64,000 nucleotides of DNA, from the NCBI RefSeq assembly GCF_963583255.1, contig NC_084807.1, positions 13,973,072 to 14,037,071 on the forward strand, read 5' to 3'. The DNA is from Pyrus communis (taxonomy: Eukaryota > Streptophyta > Magnoliopsida > Rosales > Rosaceae). The position numbers were made by a program, and so were the translations under genes. The notes beneath the pieces are model-generated. The model did not search any database and was not told the DNA's origin. It saw only the letters and a program-made list of their open reading frames with translations. Shown one piece after another: positions 44,961-56,363 of this stretch; the first letter of the stretch is position 1, and the number at the start of each line of letters is the position of its first letter.

Positions 44961-45706
44961 ATAGGAGCATATTTATGCTACTTAGTTATGTTATTTCCTT
45001 ACATTTAGTGAGCAAATTACTACTTATTATAATGTTTTGAGCTATTTTCGTTTGTTTGTAGGTCCAAATGACAAACTTGGCAAGAAAAGGCAATTTTGAG
45101 CCTTTTAGAGCAGTTTTGGGCTTATTTTGGATAGCTTGTATATAGAGCAACATGGATGGACGAATTTGGAGTCAAAAGAGGTTAGAAACATGCTACAAAT
45201 CAGACAAGGAAAGTTCATGACAAAGAAGATAAGGAAAGTGCAAGAAAAGAGGAAACATTATCCAAAACCTTATCCAACCTTATCTTATCCAAACCTTATC
45301 CTATCTTATCCTAACCTAATCTTGTTCCACCTTAATCCTAGCTGCAAGTGGACCTTAAAACCTAATTTCTAGAAGCCCTATCTGACCCTAAAAGGGTGCC
45401 ACACCTTGCCCCCCTTTTATGCCTTCTAGAACACCCAAAATCAGCCATAAGACACTTAGTTTCTAGAAGGCCCAATTTTGGACGAAAATTCTGAAACCTA
45501 TTTCTGATTGGATTCTGATTTTATTTGGCCCTTTTTCTCTTGGATTTGGATTGTATAAGTCCATATCTGAGATTGATTGGGCTAGGATTTAATTCCCAAA
45601 CCCTTGCCGCAACCTAGGGGCCCTAAACACTTATATTGGCTAGGTTTAACCCTAAATTTGATTGCTAGGGTTTTGCCATGCTATATATATATAACTTAAA
45701 GTTGCC
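44961..45706 (+). mobile_element. Q2: start of a second plus-strand LTR (U3 to TATA)
   Basis: Starts ATAGGAGCATATTTATGCTA directly after Q1's CATCA; the expected leading TG is absent. Runs to a TATA-like CTATATATATATAAC (about 45681-45695) and is then cut by the minus LTR A at 45707. CTTATCCAAACC repeats occur in both Q1 and Q2. A short ORF at 45127-45372 is in LTR sequence and is not called. Confidence 0.78.
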
Positions 45707-47807
45707 TGATGCGAAAATTACTTAACACACAAATTAAACCCTCTTGTTGACAATTGTAGTAGATATGTAAGTAGGGATCATTCTTAAACCAGGGATTAGG
45801 AGGGATTGCTAAACACTCTAAACTGACTCAAAATCGTAAAAACAAAGTTTAAACACTCAACTAGACTCAAAGAATGCAAAACTAAACTATAAAACACCAA
45901 AACAAACCAAAAGACTCAAAACAGCAAACAAACACTCAAAACTGCCTTAAAAACACATTCTGGGCAGTTTTGAACACTATACTCAAATCTGGACGAAATT
46001 AAGTTATCACTTGACTCAAAACACTTAAAAACATCAACTAAATTGATTTCTAACTAACCTAACACTTTAATTTAATGGGGGAATTGGTTTTGACGAAAAT
46101 TGAGTAAATTAAGACAAGGACAAAGAAAACAGATTCTTTAGACTAAATTAGGTGAATTGATGAATGATGGGCGAACTAGAGGGTTCTTCTCCACACATGA
46201 CACACTTGCATTCAAATTGATTTCCAATTGCTTCTTTCAAGAAATCATGAAACTCAATACCCCAAGTTAACCGTGAACAGCACTTTTTTAACGTTCAAGT
46301 TTTCCTTAAGTTATTGAATTGGATGGGAATGCGCATACAACAACTCAAAACATTCTCTAAAAGTCCCTTACGTGAAAAGCACAATAAAGGTACAATCAAA
46401 GATCATTAAGTTTCATGAAAACTATAAGTATTGACGAGGCAATTGTTACTATGAAAAGCATGAAACTTTTGCCAGGAATTCACTTAACGCGATCGTCGAT
46501 AAACGACCTCCACTACTAGCAAATATAAGGTTATAACTATTAGGTGAAATTCCCTTATATTTTAGCTTCAAATCCCTGCATGAAAAACTAAGTGGCCACC
46601 TTAATCAACACACAAGAATGAGTTATCAATCAAACAGTTAAGCAAATTGAATTCACAACTTATGAAATAACAATTGGATGTAATCAATTCATCTTGCAAA
46701 CATAATCATGGTATTGAATGGCCCCCTAGCCAAAAGGCTTAGTTCCTCATGTTCACAAAACAAAGGAAAACAGATTTATACATTGTAAATATAAGAAAGA
46801 GAACACCTAAATACTCCAACGATCGAATGTTGAATAGCTAGAATCTTCAAGCAATCTTCTTCATCTCCTTTGCTACGGCACAAGTGGTTCTGGTGAGTTT
46901 AGGGGGTTATGAATGATGTAGAATGATGGATTTAGGTTTGGGATGGATGTAGGGGACGACAAGGGTTGGTTTTGGGAAGAAAATATGGAGAATGGTGAAG
47001 TATGGATGTGTTAGAAGGATGAGATGATTTTCTGGCGTGAATGGTGAATGAATGAAACTTTGTGGCTGCTACAAGGATGTTTCTTTAAAGGATTTCAGGA
47101 ATTAAAACCCTAGGTTATTTGGGTAAACAGAAATTAAGTCAAAAGCTTCTAGAAATAGGAAATCAAATCAGAAATTTAAAGGAAAGTAATTAAAAGTTGC
47201 GGCAATGGCATAAAACACAAAAGGAATGTGTTTTAATGCAAGGAAATAGGAAAGAACCATCTCCCTTGCACGGCAAGGAAGAGGAAAGGTCAAGGGAGGT
47301 GCGGATGTGGTATAGGAAAGGTTTAAATGTCCTAAAACTAAAGGAAACAAGGTTCCCTTGCACGGCAAGGGTTTGTAAGAAAAGGAATGCTTTTTATTTC
47401 TGAAATTAGGCAAGAATTTTGGAATAGAAAAGGGTATGTGAGTTATGGCTGAGCTTGGTATGAAAAAGGAATGTGTTTAAATGGTTTAAAACAAGAAACA
47501 AGGCCCTTCCTTGCACGGCAAGGAAGGGAAACACAAAGGGGACACACGACAATGACTTTAGGTTTGCAAGGGACATTGTTTTATGACCTAGAATAGGTAG
47601 GAGCCTTTGATGTTGCTGAAATATGGAGTCCTTAAAGATTAGGAAAGATTAAACCAAAATAGGAAACCTTGGCTTAACTTTCCTACTTCAAGTAGGAAAC
47701 CTTCTTTGACTAGGATTCCTCATTTGATTAGGAATCCTCTTGTGATTAGGAATCCTAACTCAATTTGGTCTTCAATTTCGTCTATTTCTTTCGTCCATTT
47801 CTCTTGT
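45707..47807 (-). mobile_element. A: minus-strand LTR, truncated at its U3 start
   Basis: Edge TGATGCGAA at 45707, U5 block, R, and U3 with CTTGCACGGCAAGG repeats and AGGAATCCT repeats. It stops near 47807, short of the last 250 bases that the LTR at 1-811 has. TTGCC (45702-45706) would be its left TSD. The joint with B is blurred by a repeated TTCGTC-ATTTCT. The short ORFs at 47168-47413 are in LTR sequence. Confidence 0.75.
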
Positions 47808-47833
47808 GGTTAGAGGCACGGCAAGGGGTGTAG
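47808..47833 (-). mobile_element. B, left fragment (R region of an LTR split by C2)
   Basis: GGCACGGCAAGGGGTGTAG runs up to the C2 insertion and continues at 62446 with GTTGGGTGTGG. TGTAG (47829-47833) is the left TSD copy of C2. Equivalent to GCGGCACAAGGGG in P's LTR. Confidence 0.6.
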
Positions 47834-49911
47834 TGATAGGAGCATATTTATGCGACTTAAATGGCTTGTTCTCATACATTTACGTTATGTTTCTTTAGTT
47901 ATTTTAGTTCTTTATGCTTCTTTTGTGTGTTTTCAGGTTCTAAGGGCAAAGTATGCAAAAGGATGCCTTTTGGAGCCTTTTTGAGCAAATTAGAGATTGG
48001 AATGGATATCATATGCTTGGAGCCAAAAGGATGGACGAAATTGAAGACTTGAAGTAGGAAAGTTAAATCCTAAAAAGACCTCATGTTTGAGCATCATTGA
48101 AAACTCCTACGCATTTTAGAACACAAAAACAACATTCCTAGCAACCTTAGGACATTGTCGTGTGTTTCCTTGTGTCTCCCTTCCTTGCCATGCAAGGAAG
48201 GGCTTTGTTCCCTATTTTAAATACTTAAACACTACCACTTATCATTCACCACATATCATTCACCACTTATCATATCATACATTCATTTATCACTTATCAT
48301 AATCATTCACTTATCACTTAACATATCATACACTTATCACTTATCACTCATAATCACCTACAACATCCACCTACTTCACCTACAACATCCACCTACTTCA
48401 CCTACAAATGACATAGCCATATGTTCCCTCCACCACTCCTATAAATACCCTTGCATTCATTCACTCCCCATTCATTCCATCTCTCCATATCACATCTCAT
48501 TTCATACACAACACACTACAAACACATTCTCCCTTCCCTAGCCGTGAGCTTCCCATTCAATTCACATCTCATTTTCATACACAACACACCACATTCACTC
48601 CCCACTCCATCTCCATCTCATTCACAACACAACACCCCTCAAACACTTCCATTATTCCCTAGCCGTGAGCTTCCCATCTTCCCCTTAGAATCCAAACCGT
48701 GAGTCCCCCTTCCACCATTCCTCATCCATTTCCATAATTCCCCAAACCTCACCTTAGACCTTGTGCTACAACAACGAGGAAGATAAGAGGGCCTAAACGT
48801 TCATACAATTCAAGTTTGAGTTGTTGGAATGTTTAGGTGTTTCTTTGATTTCAAAGTTTAAATTCAATTCTCTTTGTTTTGTACGTATGAGGAATGGAAG
48901 AAAAGAGTGCCTAAACGTTCATACAATTCAAGTTTGAGTTGTTGGAATGTTTAGGTGTTTCTTTGATTTCAAAGTTATGAGGAACTAAACCCCCTTTAGC
49001 TAGGGGGTGATTCGAAACTATGTTTATATTTGCAATATGAATTGATTAACTTTCGTTGGAATTTCATAAGTTGTGGATTCAATTTGTTTAACCGTTTGAT
49101 TGATAACTTATTTATGAATGTTTATTAAGAATGCGCGCTTAATTTTCATGCATAAATATGACGCTAGAATATAAGTGAATTTCACCTAATCGTTATGAAC
49201 TTATATTCACAAGTAGTGGAGGTTGCTTATAAACAATTGCGTTAAATGAATTCTTGGCACGAGTTTCATGCTCATCATAGTAACGAATGCCTCGTCAACA
49301 CTTATAGTTTTCATAATGCTTAATGATCTTTGATTGTATCTTTATTGTGCTGTTCACGTAAAGGACTTTTGGAGAATGTGGTGAATTGTGTTGCGCTAAC
49401 CCATCTAATTCATTAACTTAAGGAAAACTTGACGGTTAATTTAAGCGGACCTAATTAACCCAGGGCGTTGAGTTTCATAATTTATCGAAAGACCAACTGA
49501 GAATCAATCTTGTATGCAAGTGTAACATGTGTGGAGAAGAACCCCTTGGCTATTCCATCATCCATATTTTATTCACATTCATATTTACATTCTGTTTTAA
49601 TTGCAATTTGTTCATTTAGTTTAATTTTGTCAAAACCTAAATCCCCCTTTACTTTAATGTCAAATTAGTTAGAAATCAATTTAGTTTGTGTTTTTAAGAG
49701 TTTTGAGTCTTTTGAACTTGTTAGAATCTGTTTAGTTTATGTTTTAAAGTATTTTTGAATTCCTTGAGTCTAGTTTAGTGTTTTATATTGTTTTTACGTT
49801 TTTAAGTCAGTTTCCAAGAGATTAACAATCCCTCCTAATCCCCGGTCCAGAACGATCCCTACTTGCACCTATACTACAATTTGACAAAAAGAGGGTTTAA
49901 TTTGTGCGCGT
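47834..49911 (+). repeat. C2 inverted left LTR copy (2078 bp)
   Basis: Starts TGATAGG and ends GTGCGCGTA, about 14 bases before the expected CATCA. U3 is close to that of C2's own LTR; R-U5 is closer to N2's LTR (AACTTTCGTTGG, CTTTACTTTAATG), so it appears chimeric. TATA 48440-48447; leader hairpins near 48799 and 48917. Confidence 0.88.
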
Positions 49912-49921
49912 AGCCAAAATT
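49912..49921 (-). other. PBS-flank scar at the C2 inverted junction
   Basis: Read in element sense, the 3' LTR continues with AATTTTGGC, i.e. the four spacer bases and the start of the primer binding site, before the inverted LTR begins. A true 3' LTR should not carry PBS bases. Confidence 0.75.
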
Positions 49922-52548
49922 TGATGCGAGATTTATACGCACACAAATTAAACCCTCTTTTCGTCAAATTGTAGTATATGTATAAGTAGGGATCGTTCTG
50001 GACCGGGGATTAGGAGGGATTGTTAATCACTTGGATTTGACTCAAAAACGTAAAATAACAATATGAATGTATTTCTAACTAATCTAACACTTTAAAATAA
50101 ATGGGGGATTGGTTTTGGATGAATTTAAACTAAAACAGAAACTTGGAATTAAAACAGATTCTAAAAACGAAATTAATGAAATAGAATGATGAACAACTAG
50201 TTAGAGGGTTCCTTATCCACACATGAACATAAGCATATAAATTGACTCCCAGTTATGACTTCAACAAACGATGAATGACAATGCTCCAAGTTAATTAGGT
50301 TCGCTTAAACTAACTTTCAGATTTCCCTAGATTCATTGGATTGAATGGGATACGCATTACAACCAAATTATTCCTAATCAAAGTCCCTAACCATGGAATA
50401 CGCATGATAGAGACATGCAACAAAGATCATTAAGTTCAACGGAAATCATAAACATCGACTAGGCATTCATAACTATGGAATACGCATGTTAATCCAGCCT
50501 AGGGTTTACTAAACACAATCGTGACTAGCGATCTTTACTACTCATGAATATAAGTTCATAACGATTAGGTGAAATTCCCTTATATCCTAGCATCAAGTTT
50601 AGACATGCAAATTAAGTGTCGACCCTCAACCCACATACATAAACAAGTTCTTAATCAAAACAGAAAAGTAACCCACATCTAAAGTTCATGAATTCATAAC
50701 TGGAGTAAATCAAATCATAACCAACATATGTCCATGGCTTCAAATTCGCCTCTAACTAAAAAGAAATTAGTTTCACATGTTTAACATAATTGAATAACAA
50801 GTTAAATTAAACATGAAAACAGAAACAAGAAAAGAAAGAACAAATGGATGGAAAGTTAGCTACGGGGTTCATCTCCACATATGTTATACTTGCATAATAA
50901 AACGATTTCCAATTGCATTTCAATAAATCATTAATTCTCAACGCCCCGGTTAATTAGGTCCGCTTAAATTAACCGTCAAGTTTTCCTTAAGTTAATGAAT
51001 TGGATGGGTTAGCGCAACGCAATTCACAACATTCTCCAAAAGTCCTTTACGTGAAAAGCACAATAAAGATACAATCAAAGATCATTAAGCATCATGAAAA
51101 CTATAAGTGTTGACGAGGCATTCGTTACTATGGAATACGCATGAAACTTATGCCAAGAATTCGTTTAACGCGATTGTTTATAAGCAACCTCCACTACTTG
51201 TGAATATAAGTTCGTAACTATTAGGTGAAACTCACTTATATTCTAGCGTCATATTCATGCATGAAAATTAAGCGCGCATTCTCAATAAACATACATAAAT
51301 AAGTTATCAATCAAACGGTTAAACAAATTGAATCCACAACTTATGAAACGCAATTAGAAGTAATCAAATCAAAATGCAAGCATAAACATATATTTCGAAT
51401 CACCCCCTAGCTAAAGGGGGTTTAGTTTATTATAACTTTGAAATCAAAGAAACACCTAAACATTCCAACAACTCAAACTTGAATTGTATGAACGTTTAGG
51501 CACTCTTCTCTTCCATTCCTCACACGTACAAACAAAGAGAATTGAATTTAAACATTGAAATCAAAGAAACACCTAAACATTCCAACAACTCAAACTTGAA
51601 TTGTATGAACGTTTAGGCCCTCTTCTCTTCCTCTTTATTGAAGCATAAGGTCTAGGGATAATTGGTTTGGGGGATGGAAGTGTGGAATGGAAAAGGAGTG
51701 GTGGAGAAGTGGAAGGGGAATGGAGAAATGGTGTTTGGATTACAAGGGAACTCACGGCAAAGAGAAGGAATGGAAGTGTTTGTGGTATGTTGTGTATGAA
51801 ATGAGATGTTTTTGAATGAATGAATGCAAGGGTATTTATAGGAGTAGTGGAGGGAACATATGGCTATGTCATTTGTAGGTGAGGTAGGTGGATGTTGTAG
51901 GTGAAGTAGGTGGATGTTGTAGGTGAAGTAGGTGGGTGTTGTAGGTGAAGTAGGTGGATGTTGTAGGTGAAGTAGGTGGATGTTGTAGGTGAAGTACATG
52001 TGTTTAAATGGTTGAAATGTGTAGATGATTATGAGTGATAAGTGATAAGTGTATGATATGTTAAGTGATAAGTGAATGATTATGATAAGTGATAAATGAA
52101 TGTATGATATGATAAGTGGTGAATGATATGTGGTGAATGATAAGTGGTAGTGTTTAAGTATTTAAAATAGGGAACAAAGCCCTTCCTTGCATGGCAAGGA
52201 AGGGAGACACAAGGAAACACACGACAATGTCCTAAGGTTGCTAGGAATGTTGTTTTTGTGTTCTAAAATGCGTAGGAGTTTTCAATGATGCTCAAACATG
52301 AGGTCTTTTTAGGATTTAACTTTCCTACTTCAAGTCTTCAATTTCGTCCATCCTTTTGGCTCCAAGCATATGATATCCATTCCAATCTCTAATTTGCTCC
52401 AAAAGGCTCCAAAAGGCATCCTTTTGCATACTTTGCCCTTAGAACCTGAAAACACACAAAAGAAGCATAAAGGACTAAAATAACTAAAGAAACATAACGT
52501 AAATGCACGAGAACAAGCCATTTAAGTCGCATGAATATGCTCCTATCA
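49922..52548 (-). repeat. C2 3' LTR (2627 bp)
   Basis: Edges TGATGCGAG...CTATCA, followed by the polypurine tract 52549-52563. TATA at 51833-51840 (minus), 22-bp minisatellite 51874-51997, hairpin copies starting at about 51459 and 51576. Confidence 0.94.
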
Positions 52549-54500
52549 AACTCCCCCACACTTAGCTTTTGCTAGTCCTCAAGCAAAACAAAACAAAAGA
52601 AACCAAAAACAAAACGAAACGAACAAAACACAACCTACACCTTCCAACAATCGTATCAGGGACTTCCAATGCACATGACAAGTTAAAAATCATTATTCTC
52701 ACAGATTTTAGCCATCTTTACACTTAAGTACATTATTAATCATAGTCACCACATACTAGTTCACAATTAAGCATTTAAAACACATTTCGAATGTAGTAAC
52801 ATGCCTTAGAGAATTTGCTCAATTCCTTACAAGATATGCACTCAGTTTTCACTCAGATTTTCTGATTGCACACCCTAAACTAGTTATATGTGAGAAGATT
52901 GATGTAAACATAAAAACGAACGCTCACATATATGTATTTCAATGGAAGCAATTTCTGGAGTTAATAAGCATGTTTAGATATGATCTCATGAATGGAATGC
53001 TACTACTTAGACGCGAGAACCAGTGACACCATAAGCTCATACCAAGTTCAAACTCCACAATTGAAATACATAACACTCAAGATAGAAGTCAAGGGTTGTA
53101 ACGGGGCTAAAGGTGTTTGGCTAACAAAGAAAGGTGAAGGATAAACAAACATTCTTAAAGCAATAGTGAGCAAAGTATTTGAATTAGGCACTTAGAATTC
53201 CCTTTAGAACGCAAAAATCAACTTTGAACACCCAAGGGAAAGTCACACAAAACTTAGGGCCATATTCAACTTTTTGGACCCTTTCTTCAACCATCAACGC
53301 TCGTGAGTTCATTCTTACTTATTTTCACTCCTTTTTTTTTTTTTTTTTTTTTTCTTTTTCTTTTCTTCTTCTTTTTCTTTTGAATCTCGAAACATACATA
53401 TAAACGTAAGAACAAACTTTTACTCCCCCACACTCATTTTCTTGCATAATGTAACTCAAAAGGAATTCATTTAAGTCATGCTCACTATACTTTAAGAACA
53501 AGGGTATAGGAAAGTCCTACACTAAGCTAGGTAAGGGAAATGTGGGAAAACAAAGAATAAAAGCTAAACAAGGCTCAACGGGGTTAAAACTTACAACAAA
53601 TACGAAGTATGGGAAGTAAGTTTATTTGGCTATGGTGGTGGTCACTACACAACTTCTTCTTGAATATGTGTTATGCAAATCAATAACATGCTTTGAATGA
53701 AAAGGGCATGAGTTCTAGCATTTGGAACTATATGATGAAACGCCTTCTAAGTAGTAACCAAGCAAAGAATAATGAGATCATGCAACGACTTTAGAAAACA
53801 AGAAATCACAGATTATACTCTCCAAAGAACGTTATAGGTTCAAGTCTCTCAGGGTTGTAGCGTTTGTTTGAGTTCCTTCCTTCAAGCATGTTACAAAAAC
53901 GAATTTTTTTCTTTTATGATTGCATGTGAAGTCATACATTATAACCATAACCAAGCATATACCAAGAGTAAATCAAACTTTTCTCTATGTTTATAACTCT
54001 TTTTAACAGTCATGCAATTACAAACCAAATCCTTATCATTGTGTTGGAAGGTATCCTAAGACACAAACACACAAAAACGACTCAAAACACTCTTTTTAGG
54101 CTTTTTAAAACACGTTTTTCAAATTTTTATGTGATTTTCGGAGTTATAAATACAAAACATACTAAAACACTCTAAAACAACTTAAAAACACCTTAAAACA
54201 GCAAGGAACAACATTTGAAGTTATAAAAACAAAACATACTAAAACACTCTAAAACAACTTAAAAACACCTTAAAACAGCAAGGAACAACATTTGAAGTTA
54301 TGGGTGATAAAATCCCACGAATTTGCATTAAATATACTTAGTTACCCCCCCACACTTAAATCAAACATTGTCCTCAATGTTTTAAGCATAGATTCACACA
54401 AAACATAAGTAAACACACAAAAAACATTTAAACATACTAAACATGGCAGAATGTAATTAACAAAGAGAAGAGTTTAGGGACGCAAATCTGGTTATGGAGT
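52549..54500 (-). mobile_element. C2 non-coding 3' interior
   Basis: Tracts at 52549-52563, 53425-53435 and 54345-54357; 8-bp inverted repeat 54363-54382; T homopolymer about 53332-53353; a 77-bp tandem duplication (54143-54219 and 54220-54296). No gene. Confidence 0.83.
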
Positions 54501-55788
54501 GTAAATTCCATCTTCTCTTTGTTGATTGCATTGAGGCTTGATCTGGATGATTCCATAGGCTTACTCTCGAACTGGTTGCCGCCCATCGTTGATTTTCCTT
54601 TGTGCTACTCTTGATCTGGGCAGCAGGATTCTTTTGGTCTTCCCCGAAGGTCTGAGCTTACTCCTTTGGTCTGTTTCTTTGTTCAATCTTTCCAATTCGT
54701 ATTGAAAAGGGTTGGAGGATAACTCAGCCTAAGTTTGTCTCCACATGCTTCAATGTATCATTTTCACTTGCCTTACTCGCTCCCTTTTGCAGAAGTGGTC
54801 CTTTCTCTGGAAGTGTATCAACCGTTGAAGATGACTACTCGAGAGCAACGCTAGGTAAGCAATCAGGAACAGATTCCAGGCAGTTGGCTCCAGATCGGAA
54901 GACTGACTCCAAGTGCCGGCTGATTGCTTCTTTCACTTTGCCATGCGAGTAAGAACAAGGACAAAGAAAAGGACAGGGAAAGAGCATGATATGAGATACT
55001 TTTGCTTTAGACCTTTTTGATATGAGATACCTTTGCTTTTGAAGAAACGGCGAATGAAGCAGCATATGTATTTGTTGTGGTTGTCTCCACATGCTTCGAT
55101 CGACCGTTTCCTTCTGCCTCATTTGTACTCCAGGTTTCTGGTATCTTCTTTGGGGGAGAAAAAATTGAGTATTTCAAGAGGCTTTGCTGGGAGTGTGCCC
55201 TCAGAGGTGAGGGAGAGTTGGACATTTTCTTCAGGTTTTCCTTGCCATAAAAACGAAGGTCGACATATATAGAGATAATAGCAAGTGGTGGTACTGTTCT
55301 TTTACCCTTGTCGACAGACGTTTTGATCCCGCAAATCCGGCTTTTTGAAATAGTGACGCCTCTTCGATTTCTGAGCAGGCGCCCCTTCGATTTCTGAACG
55401 ACGCCCCTTTGCTTTCTGAACGACACGTAGTAGTGCGTATGTGGCTCCTTTTGACAAAGCTGCACGCGTTTTCTGAAAAGCAGAGAAAGCGTCGCCGAAC
55501 TTTGCGCTTGTCGGCTAAAGATGTGTAGTTGCGATGATGGCCTCCACGTGTTGTCTGAAAAGAAGAAATCTTTTGACAAAGTTGAACGCGCCTTCTGAAA
55601 AGCCGAGAAAGCGTCGCCTAAATTACGCCGGAAATTCCGGCTTCTTGAACCGGTGGACGCGTCGCCTTGGCTTTTATAGAGCTATCGATCACCACAACAA
55701 ACACACTCTGAAGAATTCCCATTCTTGAAAATCGACTCCGGCCCTTTGAGAATTAACTCCATCCCTTCTCTTTGAACACTTTTGAAAA
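54501..55788 (+). mobile_element. C2 block upstream of the antisense ORF with candidate promoter
   Basis: Equivalent to N1 9640-10804. CACGTG near 55544, TTTTGACAAAG motifs, TATA-like CTTTTATAGAG near 55671. Non-conserved short ORFs on both strands are not called. Confidence 0.5.
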
Positions 55789-56363
55789 ATGGCAAACTCA
55801 TCGAACCTTAGCTTGGAATTGAGCCTTAGCAGTGATACGGGCGCACCGCGTCAAGGTAACGTATGGCGCCCTTCTTTCTTATCTTCCAACGGTCCTCTCA
55901 CAGGTGAAGACTCAGTGATGCAGGACGCCACAACAGCTACAATAGTAGCTAGGAACCTCCTCACTCCAAAAGATAGTAGGCTGCTGTCAGGACGGTCCGA
56001 TGAGTTGGCCGTTCAAGAGTCCCTCGCACTTAGTGTTCAGTGTGCGAGTTCTGTGTCCAACATGGGCCAACGCCTGCTTGCCCGCTCCCGTCAGGTAGAA
56101 TCATTGATGGTAGAGGTGGAAAGTCTTAAGCAGGAGATCAAACTGCTTAAGCATGAGAATAGAAGTTTGCACGTGCTTGCCAACAACTATTCGACGGGCA
56201 TGAAGAGGAAGCTTGATGAACTGCAAGAGTCTGAAGGTCGGATTCAAAGTGACCGTCAAAGGTTTTCGTCTTTCCTCCAGAGGCACCTTTTTCCTGGATC
56301 ATCCAGCGTTTGGCCAAGTATTGAGGCCTCAAATGCTCTATCTTCGATGCCTCCAGCTCCGAT
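55789..56363 (+). pseudogene. C2 antisense ORF, 5' part (interrupted by a solo LTR)
   Basis: Fourth antisense-ORF family member by position. Residues 1 to about 191 match the other copies (start MANSSNLSLEL, coiled coil, LQRHLFPG, FSSFLQ in place of AAYLQ). The solo LTR enters in the Met-Pro tail after CCAGCTCCGAT. The rest of the tail and the stop are at 59425-59512, in frame if the LTR and one TSD copy are discounted. As it stands the protein would end in LTR sequence at 56394. Confidence 0.85.

Noticed and set aside
49905..49925. Second PBS at the left of the C2 3' LTR
   Set aside because: Only the first four PBS bases are present before the sequence changes to the inverted LTR; treated as a scar.
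56101..56286. ORFs opposite to the antisense coiled-coil genes
   Set aside because: They are shadow frames of the conserved ORF and are not kept between copies.
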